Shown here: positions 39,995 through 48,466 of the stretch, piece after piece
Layout: each line of letters starts with the position of its first letter
Numbering within the stretch: the first letter of the stretch is position 1
Assembly: GCA_002418205.1 (NCBI GenBank)
Contig: DIDP01000038.1
Location: 1 to 64,000, forward strand
From: Anaerolineales bacterium UBA5797
Lineage (GTDB): Bacteria > Chloroflexota > Anaerolineae > Anaerolineales > Villigracilaceae
Direction of reading: 5' to 3'
Length of the DNA stretch: 64,000 nucleotides
Translations under genes and position numbers: made by a program
Notes under the pieces: model-generated
Databases searched by the model: none
What the model was told of the DNA's origin: nothing
The model's input: only the letters and a program-made list of their open reading frames with translations

Positions 39995-40504
39995 ATGCAG
40001 CTCAAAGAGTATTTGACAGAACTTTACGAGTACAACTATTGGGCGAACAGACGTTATCTTGCCGTGGCTGAGGCGCTCACCGAGGAACAGCTCTTCCGCA
40101 GGCAGGGGCACTCGTGGGATAACGTCCATGCGGTGTTCGTACACATGATGAGTTCCGAGCGGATGTGGCCCCAGCGCTGGCGCGGCGAAAAAGCGGAATT
40201 TCTGGACGCGAAGGATTTCCCGACCATTGCATCCGTCCGCAAATACTGGGTGGATGTGGAAAAGAATATGCGCGCCTTCATTGCGGGGCAGACCGAAAAG
40301 TCGCTGCTGCGCGAGGTCACCTACACCAACCCGAAGGGAGAAACGTTCACCCTGCCGTTGTGGCAGATGGTTGTCCAGCCGCCGAACCACAATACGCATC
40401 ATCGCGGGGAACTGGCGGCGATGTTCGCGCTCATGGACATTCCCCACCCCGAAGAGGAGATCGTGCAATACTTTCTGGATAAGAGCGGGCAGAAGAAGTT
40501 TTGA
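39995..40504 (+). CDS. DinB-family metal-binding protein
   Basis: 169 residues, four-helix DinB/YfiT bundle. The His triad that binds metal is visible as NVHAVFVHMMSSERMW (about 44-48) and NHNTHHRGELAAMF (about 130-135). Members include thiol transferases for bacillithiol or mycothiol and many unknowns. AAGGAG sets the start. The Nudix gene begins 2 bases after its stop. Confidence 0.9.
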   Translation: MQLKEYLTELYEYNYWANRRYLAVAEALTEEQLFRRQGHSWDNVHAVFVHMMSSERMWPQRWRGEKAEFLDAKDFPTIASVRKYWVDVEKNMRAFIAGQTEKSLLREVTYTNPKGETFTLPLWQMVVQPPNHNTHHRGELAAMFALMDIPHPEEEIVQYFLDKSGQKKF

Positions 40505-40506
40505 TA

Positions 40507-41129
<623 letters not shown>

Positions 41130-41130
<1 letters not shown>

Positions 41131-42146
41131 TGTATCCCTTCGTTCGTTCCTTCCTTTTTCGCCTCGATCCTGAAACTGCGCATCAATTGACCCTTCAAAC
41201 TTTGCGCCTGGCGGGAGATTTTCCGCTATCGAATTGGTTCCTCCGGCAAGTCTATAAGGCTCCATCCAAGCCTGTTCGGGCATTCGGATTGACGTTCAAG
41301 AATCCGGTTGGGCTGGCGGCAGGATACGACAAGGACGCCGTTGCCATCAACGGACTCTCCGCTTTGGGATTTGGTCACGTGGAAGTTGGCACGGTCACGC
41401 CCAAGCCTCAGGCTGGCAACCCGAAACCGCGCGTCTTTCGGCTGGTCGAGGATGAGGCGGTCATCAATCGGATGGGGTTTCCGGGAAAGGGTGCGGAATA
41501 TGTTTCCACGAGATTGCTTCGCTCTGCTCGCAATGACATCGTTCTCGGGGTGAATTTGGGGAAGAACCGGGATACTCCACTCGAGGAAGCGGCAGGCGAT
41601 TACACCGCCTTGTTGCGGCGGTTCATGTTTCATGCGGATTATCTGACGATCAATATCTCGTCACCGAATACGGTTGGGCTGCGAAGATTGCAGGGACGTG
41701 AAATGCTCGAAAGTTTATTGAGCGCAATTCACAAGGAACGCCAATCCATATCACTTGGGCGCGGCGGCAACGCCCCCATCCTCGTAAAGGTCGCACCTGA
41801 CTTGAGTGACGATGAACTCGACGATGCGATTGGCGCGATCCTAGATAAGGGCATGGATGGAGTCATTGCGACGAATACGACCCTGGCGCGCGATGGGTTG
41901 TGGTCGGGGCATCAGGGTGAAACAGGCGGGTTAAGCGGAAGCCCGCTGAGGGTCCGGAGCGAGGCGGTTTTGAGTCGGGTGGTAAAACTTGTGAACGGAA
42001 GAGTCCCGATCATCAGCGCGGGGGGCATCATGACCCCCGAGGATGCAAGGAAAAGACTCGCCCTGGGGGCGAGTCTGGTTCAGGTGTACACGGGGTTGAT
42101 CTATCGTGGTCCTGGCTTGGTGCGTGAGATCGTGAAAGGTTTGTAG
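41130..42146 (+). CDS. pyrD: Dihydroorotate dehydrogenase, quinone type (class 2)
   Basis: 338 residues. N-terminal amphipathic membrane-contact helices, FMN site PVGLAAGYDKDA, GFGHVEVGTVTPKPQAGNPKPR, the catalytic Ser in YLTINISSPNTVGLR (class 2 uses Ser), KVAPDLSDDELDD, and SGSPLR with the phosphate site IISAGGI. It oxidises dihydroorotate with quinone, completing the UMP pathway with pyrCBFE. Residues about 126-138 (STRLLRSARNDI) are encoded by a dispersed repeat of the ATTGCTTCGCTCTGCTCGCA type inserted in frame. Confidence 0.95.
41509..41539. repeat. Dispersed palindromic repeat inside pyrD
   Basis: The stretch around GATTGCTTCGCTCTGCTCGC (41512-41531) with following AATGACA is a common REP-type unit. 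On the other strand it would read ASRAKQSR, a well-known signature of such repeats. It shares TCATTGCGAG with the repeat at 11964. Confidence 0.75.
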
Positions 42147-42147
42147 C

Positions 42148-44265
42148 CTACTCTGCCGGGCGGATGGCGGCTTGAGGTCCTTCCTTCGGGTCTCTGTAGA
42201 AATCTGCGGGCAGGGGCAGGGGCTGGAAGTTCGCGCCGATCTCCAGTTCGCCGGCGGGGACGTAATAAAGGATCGTCTTTGCATCCGGTCCCAGGTTTAG
42301 ATCCTGGAACCCGAAGAATAGGTAAGTGCCATCCGGACTCCAGCGCGCATCGCGGTAACAACATTTGTTGGGAACAGGATAGAGCAATGTGGGTCGGTGA
42401 TTGATCCAGTTATAGAGATACAGCTCGCCCCAGCCGTTGTTGCGTCGGGAGGTGTTGAAGACGAATTGCTCCTGTCCGTCCCAATCGAAATCGGGCATCT
42501 CACGGTTTTGATATCCAACCGGGTTGAAGCGCGAACCGGGGAAGTTGTCGCGCAGGTCGATCTTTGCCGGGTCGCAGGCGGTGATATCGAACACGCTCAC
42601 CTGTTCCGCCTGGGCTGAGGTGTTGCCGGCAACGCCCCTGAACAACCACGCCACCAATTGATCGTCCTTCGACCAGCGGGCTTCCTCGACAGCCAGCGCC
42701 GCCTTGGTCTTTGGGGTCGGGAGGATGCACGCCTCCTCCCCCATCGCGAACAGGTCACTGCGCGACTTGATGTTCCTGAACCGCTCGAAATCGAACGGCA
42801 AAACAAAGATCTCACTGCTCATCGCGATCATCACCCGGGTGCCGTCATGTGATATCTGAAAGGCATCCAGCGTGATCGCGGATGGGAAACTGGTGAGCGT
42901 ATCCACCACATCGGTGGACACGGTGTAATACTTGATGACCTTTCCACTGAGGAACAGGAGGGTATCCCGGTCCAGCCATTGCAGGTCGTTCTTCGCAGCG
43001 CCATCGGTCGTCAGTTGCTTGAGATCAGACCCGTCCACGTTCATCAACCAGAGTTCGTTGTTGGCAACGAAGGCGATCTTGTCCGCGCCGCCCAGCACGG
43101 GCAGTTGCGGCACGGCGGGCGTGTCCGTCATGGGGATCGGCGTATCGGTCGGGGTATCCGTTGGAGCCGCTACAACGGAAACATCCTCGGTTGGTTGGAC
43201 GGGTTCGGATGTCGCGGTGGCGGGCGCGGAGGTCTGTGTGGCGATTGCCGCGGGCGGTTCCGTTTCAACGGGACGATTGATCCCGTTAAACACGAGGTAT
43301 CCACCTCCAAGCATTCCGAGCAAGAGGATCGGGACGATGACGAACCACATGTTGAAGGCGGGCTTTGGCTGTGCTGCCACCTTGGCACCGGCGAGCACGG
43401 TCTTTGGCGCCGCGCCTTTCATGGCTCGCGTACGAAGCGCTGTTTCTCCGTCCACACCGACGGATCGGAGTGCCTCCACCATTTCAACGGCGGTGGCGTA
43501 ACGCTCCTCCTTGTTTTTTGCCATCGCGGTCTGGATGATGGTGTCCACCTCTTTGGGCAGTTTCGGGTTCGCTTCCAAAATATGCGGGACAGGTTCGGTA
43601 ATATGCTTGATCGCAACCGCCATGGGCGTATCCGCCTCATAGGGCTGCCTGCCGGTCAGCATTTCAAAAAGGATGATGCCCAGCGCATAAATGTCCGAGC
43701 GCCCGTCAACGGTCTCGCCGGAGGCTTGTTCGGGCGCCATGTAAGCCGGCGTGCCGATGATGGCGCTTCCGGTGACACTGCTCCCCTGCGCCTGTGACAA
43801 TTTGGCAATGCCGAAGTCTGAAATATAGGGGACGCCCTTGCTGTCGAACAGGATATTGCTTGGCTTCAGGTCGCGATGGACGATCCCCTTCGCATGCGCC
43901 TCGTCCAGTCCCGGGGCGATCTGCCCGAGGATCCTGACAGCCTCCTGAATGCTCATCACCTTGGATTTGATGCGTTCCGAAAGCGAGCCGCCATTCATGT
44001 ACCGCATGACGAAGTAGGGCTGTCCGCCTTCGTCTCCCACGTCATACACCGGCACAATGGATGGATGTTCAAGCTGGGCAATGATCTTCGCCTCGCGCTC
44101 GAACCTTAACCTGAACTGTGGATCGGAATGCAGGAGCTCGGAAGGCAGGACCTTCACCGCCACTTCACGCTCGAAGCGTGGGTCGTATCCCTGGTAGACG
44201 GTTGCCATGCCGCCGCGTCCCAATTCTGCTTTGATTTCGTAGCGCCCGATCTTCTCTGGTTGCAT
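42148..44265 (-). CDS. Membrane Ser/Thr protein kinase with C-terminal propeller
   Basis: 705 residues. Kinase domain (about 1-265): ELGRGGMATVYQGYD, AVKVLP (Lys), IVHRDLKPSNILFD (catalytic Asp), ISDFGIAKLS, GTPAYMAPEQ. A membrane helix (about 325-348), a Thr/Pro-rich linker (about 355-395), then TolB-like propeller repeats (NNELWLMNVDGSDLKQLT, ISHDGTRVMIAMSS, RWSPDGTYLFFG). The propeller lies outside the cell and may sense a ligand. TTGCGT-17-TATACT ends 9 bases before the ATG at 44265, so the longer frame to 44325 is rejected. Confidence 0.93.
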   Translation of the reverse strand: MQPEKIGRYEIKAELGRGGMATVYQGYDPRFEREVAVKVLPSELLHSDPQFRLRFEREAKIIAQLEHPSIVPVYDVGDEGGQPYFVMRYMNGGSLSERIKSKVMSIQEAVRILGQIAPGLDEAHAKGIVHRDLKPSNILFDSKGVPYISDFGIAKLSQAQGSSVTGSAIIGTPAYMAPEQASGETVDGRSDIYALGIILFEMLTGRQPYEADTPMAVAIKHITEPVPHILEANPKLPKEVDTIIQTAMAKNKEERYATAVEMVEALRSVGVDGETALRTRAMKGAAPKTVLAGAKVAAQPKPAFNMWFVIVPILLLGMLGGGYLVFNGINRPVETEPPAAIATQTSAPATATSEPVQPTEDVSVVAAPTDTPTDTPIPMTDTPAVPQLPVLGGADKIAFVANNELWLMNVDGSDLKQLTTDGAAKNDLQWLDRDTLLFLSGKVIKYYTVSTDVVDTLTSFPSAITLDAFQISHDGTRVMIAMSSEIFVLPFDFERFRNIKSRSDLFAMGEEACILPTPKTKAALAVEEARWSKDDQLVAWLFRGVAGNTSAQAEQVSVFDITACDPAKIDLRDNFPGSRFNPVGYQNREMPDFDWDGQEQFVFNTSRRNNGWGELYLYNWINHRPTLLYPVPNKCCYRDARWSPDGTYLFFGFQDLNLGPDAKTILYYVPAGELEIGANFQPLPLPADFYRDPKEGPQAAIRPAE

Positions 44266-44274
44266 AATGTTGCA

Positions 44275-44303
44275 AGTATACCTACCCCACTGGGCGAACG
44301 CAA
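44275..44303 (-). promoter_or_regulatory. Promoter of the Ser/Thr kinase gene
   Basis: TTGCGT (44298-44303), 17 bases, TATACT (44275-44280) on the minus strand, 9 bases from the ATG. Confidence 0.7.
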
Positions 44304-44411
44304 GAATAAATGCGTGACAAAACACGAATAAAACCGCAAGGTGAAGGTACTTTTAGGTTAACGCAATCGTAACGTCACAAAAGGGGCTTTTGTGGTATAT
44401 TCTCGTCCACT

Positions 44412-44774
44412 ATGGACGACAAAATCACCATCATAGAAGGGCCTCCCCCCGTATTCGAAGCCGTGAACGATGGCTGGGCGTTGAGCCTGAACGAGAGCGC
44501 CAATCTTTCGATCCCCGCCCTGACCCGCTTGCGGACATTCAACGGTCCTGCGCTGGTGGAGCGTTGCTACCGCGCCTGGAACTCCAAATCTCCCATCCAC
44601 CTGCATTACCGCAACGACATGGGCATGGAGCAGTCTGCGCCCATTCTTGCGGCACGCAATGTGGAGACACCCGAAGGACACGTGCTCCTTTTGTGGGTGT
44701 ACCTCGACCAGGATAAAGTCGAGTATGAGATCGACGCAGAGGACGACGATTCGGACGAAAATAATCTGGAATAA
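44412..44774 (+). CDS. Small acidic protein of unknown function
   Basis: 120 residues, MDDKITIIEGPPPVFEAVND at the start and a very acidic tail (EIDAEDDDSDENN). The core reads NGWALSLNES-like strand patterns and LLWVYLDQDKVEYEID. I do not recognise the family. No signal or membrane segment. TATATT lies 10 bases before the ATG. It has its own terminator and stands between the kinase and gdhA. Confidence 0.65.
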   Translation: MDDKITIIEGPPPVFEAVNDGWALSLNESANLSIPALTRLRTFNGPALVERCYRAWNSKSPIHLHYRNDMGMEQSAPILAARNVETPEGHVLLLWVYLDQDKVEYEIDAEDDDSDENNLE

Positions 44775-44806
44775 CGCAAAAGACCGGACGAAAGTCCGGT
44801 CTTTGA
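44774..44806 (+). terminator. Terminator after the small acidic protein gene
   Basis: AAAGACCGGAC and GTCCGGTCTTT pair perfectly around GAAA. Confidence 0.9.
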
Positions 44807-44924
44807 TTCAATCTAGCTGATTTTTATCATATTGACGGGTATTTGATTCTCATGATAATCTTAAGACACAGATATGCTTTATTGGGCAATATGTAATGAC
44901 TGAGAGATTGACATAACCCAGAAA

Positions 44925-44963
44925 CAAAGCGGGCACCCGTTCCGGGATGCCCGCTTATATTTT
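44925..44963 (+). terminator. Terminator-like hairpin in the gdhA leader
   Basis: AAGCGGGCA and TGCCCGCTT pair perfectly around an 11-base loop, followed by ATATTTTT, 38 bases before the gdhA ATG. It either ends upstream transcription or attenuates gdhA; TTGACA at 44910-44915 has no good -10. Confidence 0.65.
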
Positions 44964-45000
44964 TCTCTATTACTCAAAACATTACCTCAGGAGAACAATA

Positions 45001-46299
45001 ATGTCAGAACAAATCAATGCCTTTGAGTTGGCGCAGAAACAATTCGACCAGGTCGCCGAGATGCTCAAACTCGACCCCGGCGTGCGCGAAGTATTGCGCT
45101 GGCCCATGCGGGAATATTCCTTCCGCATCCCCGTCCGCATGGATGATGGATCCGTGCGGGTCTTCCAGGGTTTTCGAGTACAACACAACGATGCCCGCGG
45201 ACCCAACAAGGGCGGCATCCGCTTCCATCCCAACGAGACCTTCGACACGGTCCGCGCCCTCGCCACATGGATGACATGGAAGTGCGCGGTTGCCGACATC
45301 CCTCTGGGCGGCGGCAAAGGCGGTGTGATCTGTGATCCTTCGGCGCTTTCGTCGAACGAAAAGGAGCAGATCTGTCGCGGCTGGGTCGGCGCGATGTGGA
45401 AGAACATCGGACCGCGCAATGATGTCCCTGCGCCGGATGTTGGCACCACACCTCAAATGATGGGCTGGATGATGGACGAATACTCCCGCCTCGTCGGTCA
45501 ATACACGCCTGGCGTGTTCACCGGCAAGCCCGTCGGCAGCGGCGGCTCCGAAGGCAGGACGGAAGCCACCGGTTACGGCGTCATCTATACCGTGCGCGAA
45601 GCGCTCAAGCATTTGAAGATCGACTCCACCAAGGCAGTCGCCGCCATCGAAGGTTTCGGCAACGTGGCGCAATATGCCGCCATCGGTTTCGTCGAAATGC
45701 TCGGCGGCACGGTCGCCTGTGTCTCCTGCTGGGACCGCCACGACAAGAAGGCATACACCTACAGCAAAAAGGGCGGCATCGATCCGCACTTCCTGCTCTC
45801 CATCACCGACCAGTATGGAACGATCGACAAGAAGGCTGCCGAGAAGGAGGGCTATATCATCGAAGACGGCGAAGCATGGATCGCCAAGGAAGCCGATGTG
45901 CTCATCCCTGCCGCCATCGAAGGTCACGTCAACGGTGAGACCGTGCAGAAGATGTCCAGCCGCGTCAAGGTCATTGCCGAAGGCGCCAACGGTCCCTGCA
46001 CCATCGAAGCCGATAACTTCTTCAAGGACAACAAGATCTTCAACATCCCCGACTTCCTGTGCAATGCCGGCGGCGTCACCACCTCCTACTTCGAACAGGT
46101 GCAGAACGACGCCAACTACTACTGGGAGAAGGAAGCCGTCCTGCGCCGCCTCGATACCAAGATGACCTCCGCCTTCAACGCCGTGCTCGAAACCAGCGAG
46201 AAGGAAGGCGTTTACATGCGCGACGCGGCTTATATGGTCGCCATCTCGCGCGTCGTCAAAGCCATGGAACTGCGCGGCTGGCTCAACGCCACCTGGTAG
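45001..46299 (+). CDS. gdhA: Glutamate dehydrogenase
   Basis: 432 residues. FRVQHNDARGPNKGGIRFHP (about 60-80), the catalytic Lys in TWMTWKCAVADIPLGGGKGG, DVPAPDVGTTPQMMGWMMDEY, the dinucleotide fold VAAIEGFGNVAQYAA and the C-terminal FLCNAGGVTTSYFEQVQN. It links glutamate and 2-oxoglutarate, next to central carbon metabolism from icd. Glu/Leu/Phe/Val dehydrogenase family; coenzyme cannot be set. AGGAG seven bases before the ATG sets the start; the longer frame from 44947 is not used. Confidence 0.96.
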   Translation: MSEQINAFELAQKQFDQVAEMLKLDPGVREVLRWPMREYSFRIPVRMDDGSVRVFQGFRVQHNDARGPNKGGIRFHPNETFDTVRALATWMTWKCAVADIPLGGGKGGVICDPSALSSNEKEQICRGWVGAMWKNIGPRNDVPAPDVGTTPQMMGWMMDEYSRLVGQYTPGVFTGKPVGSGGSEGRTEATGYGVIYTVREALKHLKIDSTKAVAAIEGFGNVAQYAAIGFVEMLGGTVACVSCWDRHDKKAYTYSKKGGIDPHFLLSITDQYGTIDKKAAEKEGYIIEDGEAWIAKEADVLIPAAIEGHVNGETVQKMSSRVKVIAEGANGPCTIEADNFFKDNKIFNIPDFLCNAGGVTTSYFEQVQNDANYYWEKEAVLRRLDTKMTSAFNAVLETSEKEGVYMRDAAYMVAISRVVKAMELRGWLNATW

Positions 46300-46317
46300 A
46301 CCAAACGATCAATTGAA

Positions 46318-46353
46318 AAACGAGACGCGCCCGCGAGGACGCGTCTTTTTTTT
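46318..46353. terminator. Terminator after gdhA
   Basis: GAGACGCG and CGCGTCTT pair around a 10-base loop, followed by a T-run; the A-rich other side may serve the convergent transporter gene. Confidence 0.8.
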
Positions 46354-46415
46354 ATTGGACTTGCGCTTCATTCCCCATTTCAAATTGATCCCGTTATAAA
46401 CGGCAGATTCTTCCC

Positions 46416-47270
46416 CTACGCCTTCGCGCGGCTGGAGACCGCCAATGCGATGCCTCCCAATATCAACACACCCGCGATCAAAAGTCTGACCGACACAGTT
46501 TCTGATAAAAATACGATCCCGCCCCATGCCGCAAGCACTGGCACGGATAGTTGTACGGTCGCGGCGCGTGTGGCTGTCAATCCGCGCAGGGCAGCGTACC
46601 AGATCACATACCCCACGCCGGAGGATATTGCCCCGGAGATCGTCGCATACAAAATGCCATTTGCCGATACATGAACATTCCTGCTCGAGACCAACAGGAC
46701 CAGAAGGATCATGGGGACCGCAAATGCAAAGTTTCCCGCGGTATCCCCAAGCGGATCCTGTGAACCGCGTCCGCGGATCGAATAGAGGCCCCATGCGATG
46801 CCTGCGATTGTCATCAGTGCAGAACCGAGCGGCGAGGGCGCCGTGAGACCCGGAAAGACCAGATATACAAGTCCGCCTGAGGCAAGTAATAAGCCGACCC
46901 ACTCGAGGAGATGAGGGCGCTCACCGCTCCTCAGGGCGATGACGATCATGGTGATCTGCACACTTCCAAAGAGGATCAACGCACCGGTGCCGGCGCTTAA
47001 ACTTAGATAGGCGAATGAAAATGTAATGGCATACAGGAATAAAAACGCGGCAGAGATCCAACTGCCGCGCAGGGCGGGATGTCCATTTTTTCTTTGCAGT
47101 GTCGCGAGCGCGAACAGCACGACCGCGCCCGATGTGAGCCGGACCGTTGTGTAGCTTGCCGCATCGATGGCACCCTGTCCCAACGCGAGCCGGTTCAATA
47201 CCGAATTGGATGCGAAGGCGATCATCGCAAGCGTTGTCAGCAGGACGACCTGCAGGGAGGACGGTTTCAC
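46416..47270 (-). CDS. EamA-family (DMT) membrane transporter
   Basis: 284 residues, ten helices in two EamA halves of five each (about 8-135 and 145-280). Typical segments: AFASNSVLNRLALGQGAID, GLLLASGGLVYLVFPG and the second-half VIWYAALRGLTATRAATVQLSVPVLAAWGG. DMT carriers export amino acids, nucleosides or drugs. Last gene of a four-gene unit with 4-base overlaps. The substrate is unknown. Confidence 0.9.
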   Translation of the reverse strand: MKPSSLQVVLLTTLAMIAFASNSVLNRLALGQGAIDAASYTTVRLTSGAVVLFALATLQRKNGHPALRGSWISAAFLFLYAITFSFAYLSLSAGTGALILFGSVQITMIVIALRSGERPHLLEWVGLLLASGGLVYLVFPGLTAPSPLGSALMTIAGIAWGLYSIRGRGSQDPLGDTAGNFAFAVPMILLVLLVSSRNVHVSANGILYATISGAISSGVGYVIWYAALRGLTATRAATVQLSVPVLAAWGGIVFLSETVSVRLLIAGVLILGGIALAVSSRAKA

Positions 47271-47578
47271 TTGTGTGCTTCCAGGCAGACGACTCCCTGT
47301 GCGCCAACCACCGCATCATGGACAATGCCTGAAGGCAGGTCAAGCCGGTCGCCTGCCTTCAGGGTGAGCTTTTGTCCCAGGTCGGGTAGTCCAAACGTGA
47401 TCGAGCCGCGCACAACATAGATGACCTTGTCGTAGGTGTGCATGTGTGCCTGATAGACATCATGCGGTCCGTTTGACCATTGATAGGGATCCAAGCCTTC
47501 GTCCGCGCAGAGTTGCCGCAGCGTGGATTCGGTCGGTGAAACGGAGGCAGGCCAGGGGGTGACTTGAGGCGTGTTCAT
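47267..47578 (-). CDS. Cupin-domain protein
   Basis: 103 residues. One small cupin with metal-site pattern in HMHTYDKVIYVVRGSITFGL (His, His, Glu-like positions) and LKAGDRLDLPSGIVHDAVVG with the second His. It may be an isomerase, a dioxygenase-type enzyme or a binding protein. It overlaps both neighbours by ATGA, so it is translated together with the glyoxalase-like and transporter genes. Confidence 0.88.
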   Translation of the reverse strand: MNTPQVTPWPASVSPTESTLRQLCADEGLDPYQWSNGPHDVYQAHMHTYDKVIYVVRGSITFGLPDLGQKLTLKAGDRLDLPSGIVHDAVVGAQGVVCLEAHK

Positions 47579-47940
47579 AGCTTTTGCATCAACTCGATTC
47601 TATTTCCAAATGGATCGAAAACATGGGCGCGCCTGTATCCATCCAGCGGAGGCTGGGAGGTGTCGATCTCATATCCCACCGTTTGAACTTTGGAGATCAA
47701 TGCATCGAGGTCGTCCACGAGGAATGCGGGATGCGCCTTGCGCGCGGGGCGGAAATCCGTTTCGACGCCGAGATGGAGTTGAACGTTTTCCGATTGGAAC
47801 CATGCGCCGCCGCGTTTGGCAAGTTCGGGCGGTTTTGGAATTTCTGTGAAGCCGAGGATATTGGTGTAAAACGCGCGGGCTTTTTCCTCCTCGCCTGCGG
47901 GCATGGCGATTTGGATGTGATCGATGCCAATGATCTTCAT
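47575..47940 (-). CDS. Glyoxalase/bleomycin-resistance-type VOC protein
   Basis: 121 residues, two paired beta-alpha-beta units: MKIIGIDHIQIAMPAGEEEK with His near the start (about 8), HLGVETDFRPARKAHPAFLVDDL and RRAHVFDPFGNRIELMQ with the Glu ligand. VOC proteins bind a metal and act on small molecules. The ATG at 47940 overlaps the stop of the rhodanese reading frame (ATGA), which supports the extended frame of that gene. The longer upstream reading to 48084 is that gene in another frame. Confidence 0.9.
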   Translation of the reverse strand: MKIIGIDHIQIAMPAGEEEKARAFYTNILGFTEIPKPPELAKRGGAWFQSENVQLHLGVETDFRPARKAHPAFLVDDLDALISKVQTVGYEIDTSQPPLDGYRRAHVFDPFGNRIELMQKL

Positions 47941-48410
47941 GGCTCGATCGGGTAGCCTGCCTCGACCCAGGCTTGATAGCCGCCAAGGATGGGTGTGACC
48001 CTGGAATATCCGTTGTGCAACATGATGAACGCCGCACGGGCGCTCGTGTGTTCGTTTTGTCAGGTGCAGTAGGTGATGATCCACTGGTCTTTGGCGAGGC
48101 TCAATCCAGATGGATTCGTTTCGATCTCACCAAGCGGGATGTTGAGCGCACCCGGGATGTGACTGATCTCAAAAGCCTGCCTGCTGCGCACATCCACCAC
48201 GACCGCCTCACCGTTGTCCAACGCGGCTTTGGCGTCCTCGAGCGTCACGCGCGGGACTTCGGCTTCAGTTGAAGGCAGATTGCTGCTGGTTGTTGCTTCG
48301 ATTTCCTGGGTCGGTGCCTCGCCCGGGTTTTGTGACGTTTGAAACGCGTTGCACGAAAGTATTGCAAAGATCAAAATGGAGATCAAGAGAAGGAGTTTTG
48401 TTTTTTGCAT
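47937..48410 (-). CDS. Rhodanese-domain lipoprotein, candidate selenoprotein (UGA at 48060-48062)
   Basis: 157 residues if UGA is selenocysteine. Lipoprotein signal (KLLLLISILIFAILSC, Cys about 18), linker, then a rhodanese domain: VTLEDAKAALDNGEAVVVDV, SRQAFEISHIPGALNIPLGE, WIITYCT-U-QNEHTSARAAF, MLHNGYSRVTPILGGYQAWV, EAGYPIEP. Homologues read YC-x-C-PNE-x-TSA at this place, so UGA (residue 117) replaces the second Cys. Sequence after the UGA is a full rhodanese C-terminus, and its stop overlaps the next ATG. A hairpin starts 14 bases after the UGA. It stops at residue 116 if UGA is read as stop. Confidence 0.82.
48027..48045 (-). promoter_or_regulatory. Candidate bSECIS element of the rhodanese gene
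   Basis: GAGCGCC and GGCGTTC pair (7 bp, one wobble) around CGTGC. The loop begins 21 bases after the UGA and has G at its second position, within the usual bacterial SECIS limits. Other foldings such as CACG/CGTG are possible. Confidence 0.5.
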
Positions 48411-48466
48411 TTGGTTCTTTAAAATATTTGCAGAGGCACAGCAAACTGTGCCTCTGCAATAGAAGT

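Noticed and set aside
47575..48084. Longer VOC protein starting at 48084
   Set aside because: The added residues overlap the rhodanese domain in another frame. The family start fits the ATG at 47940.
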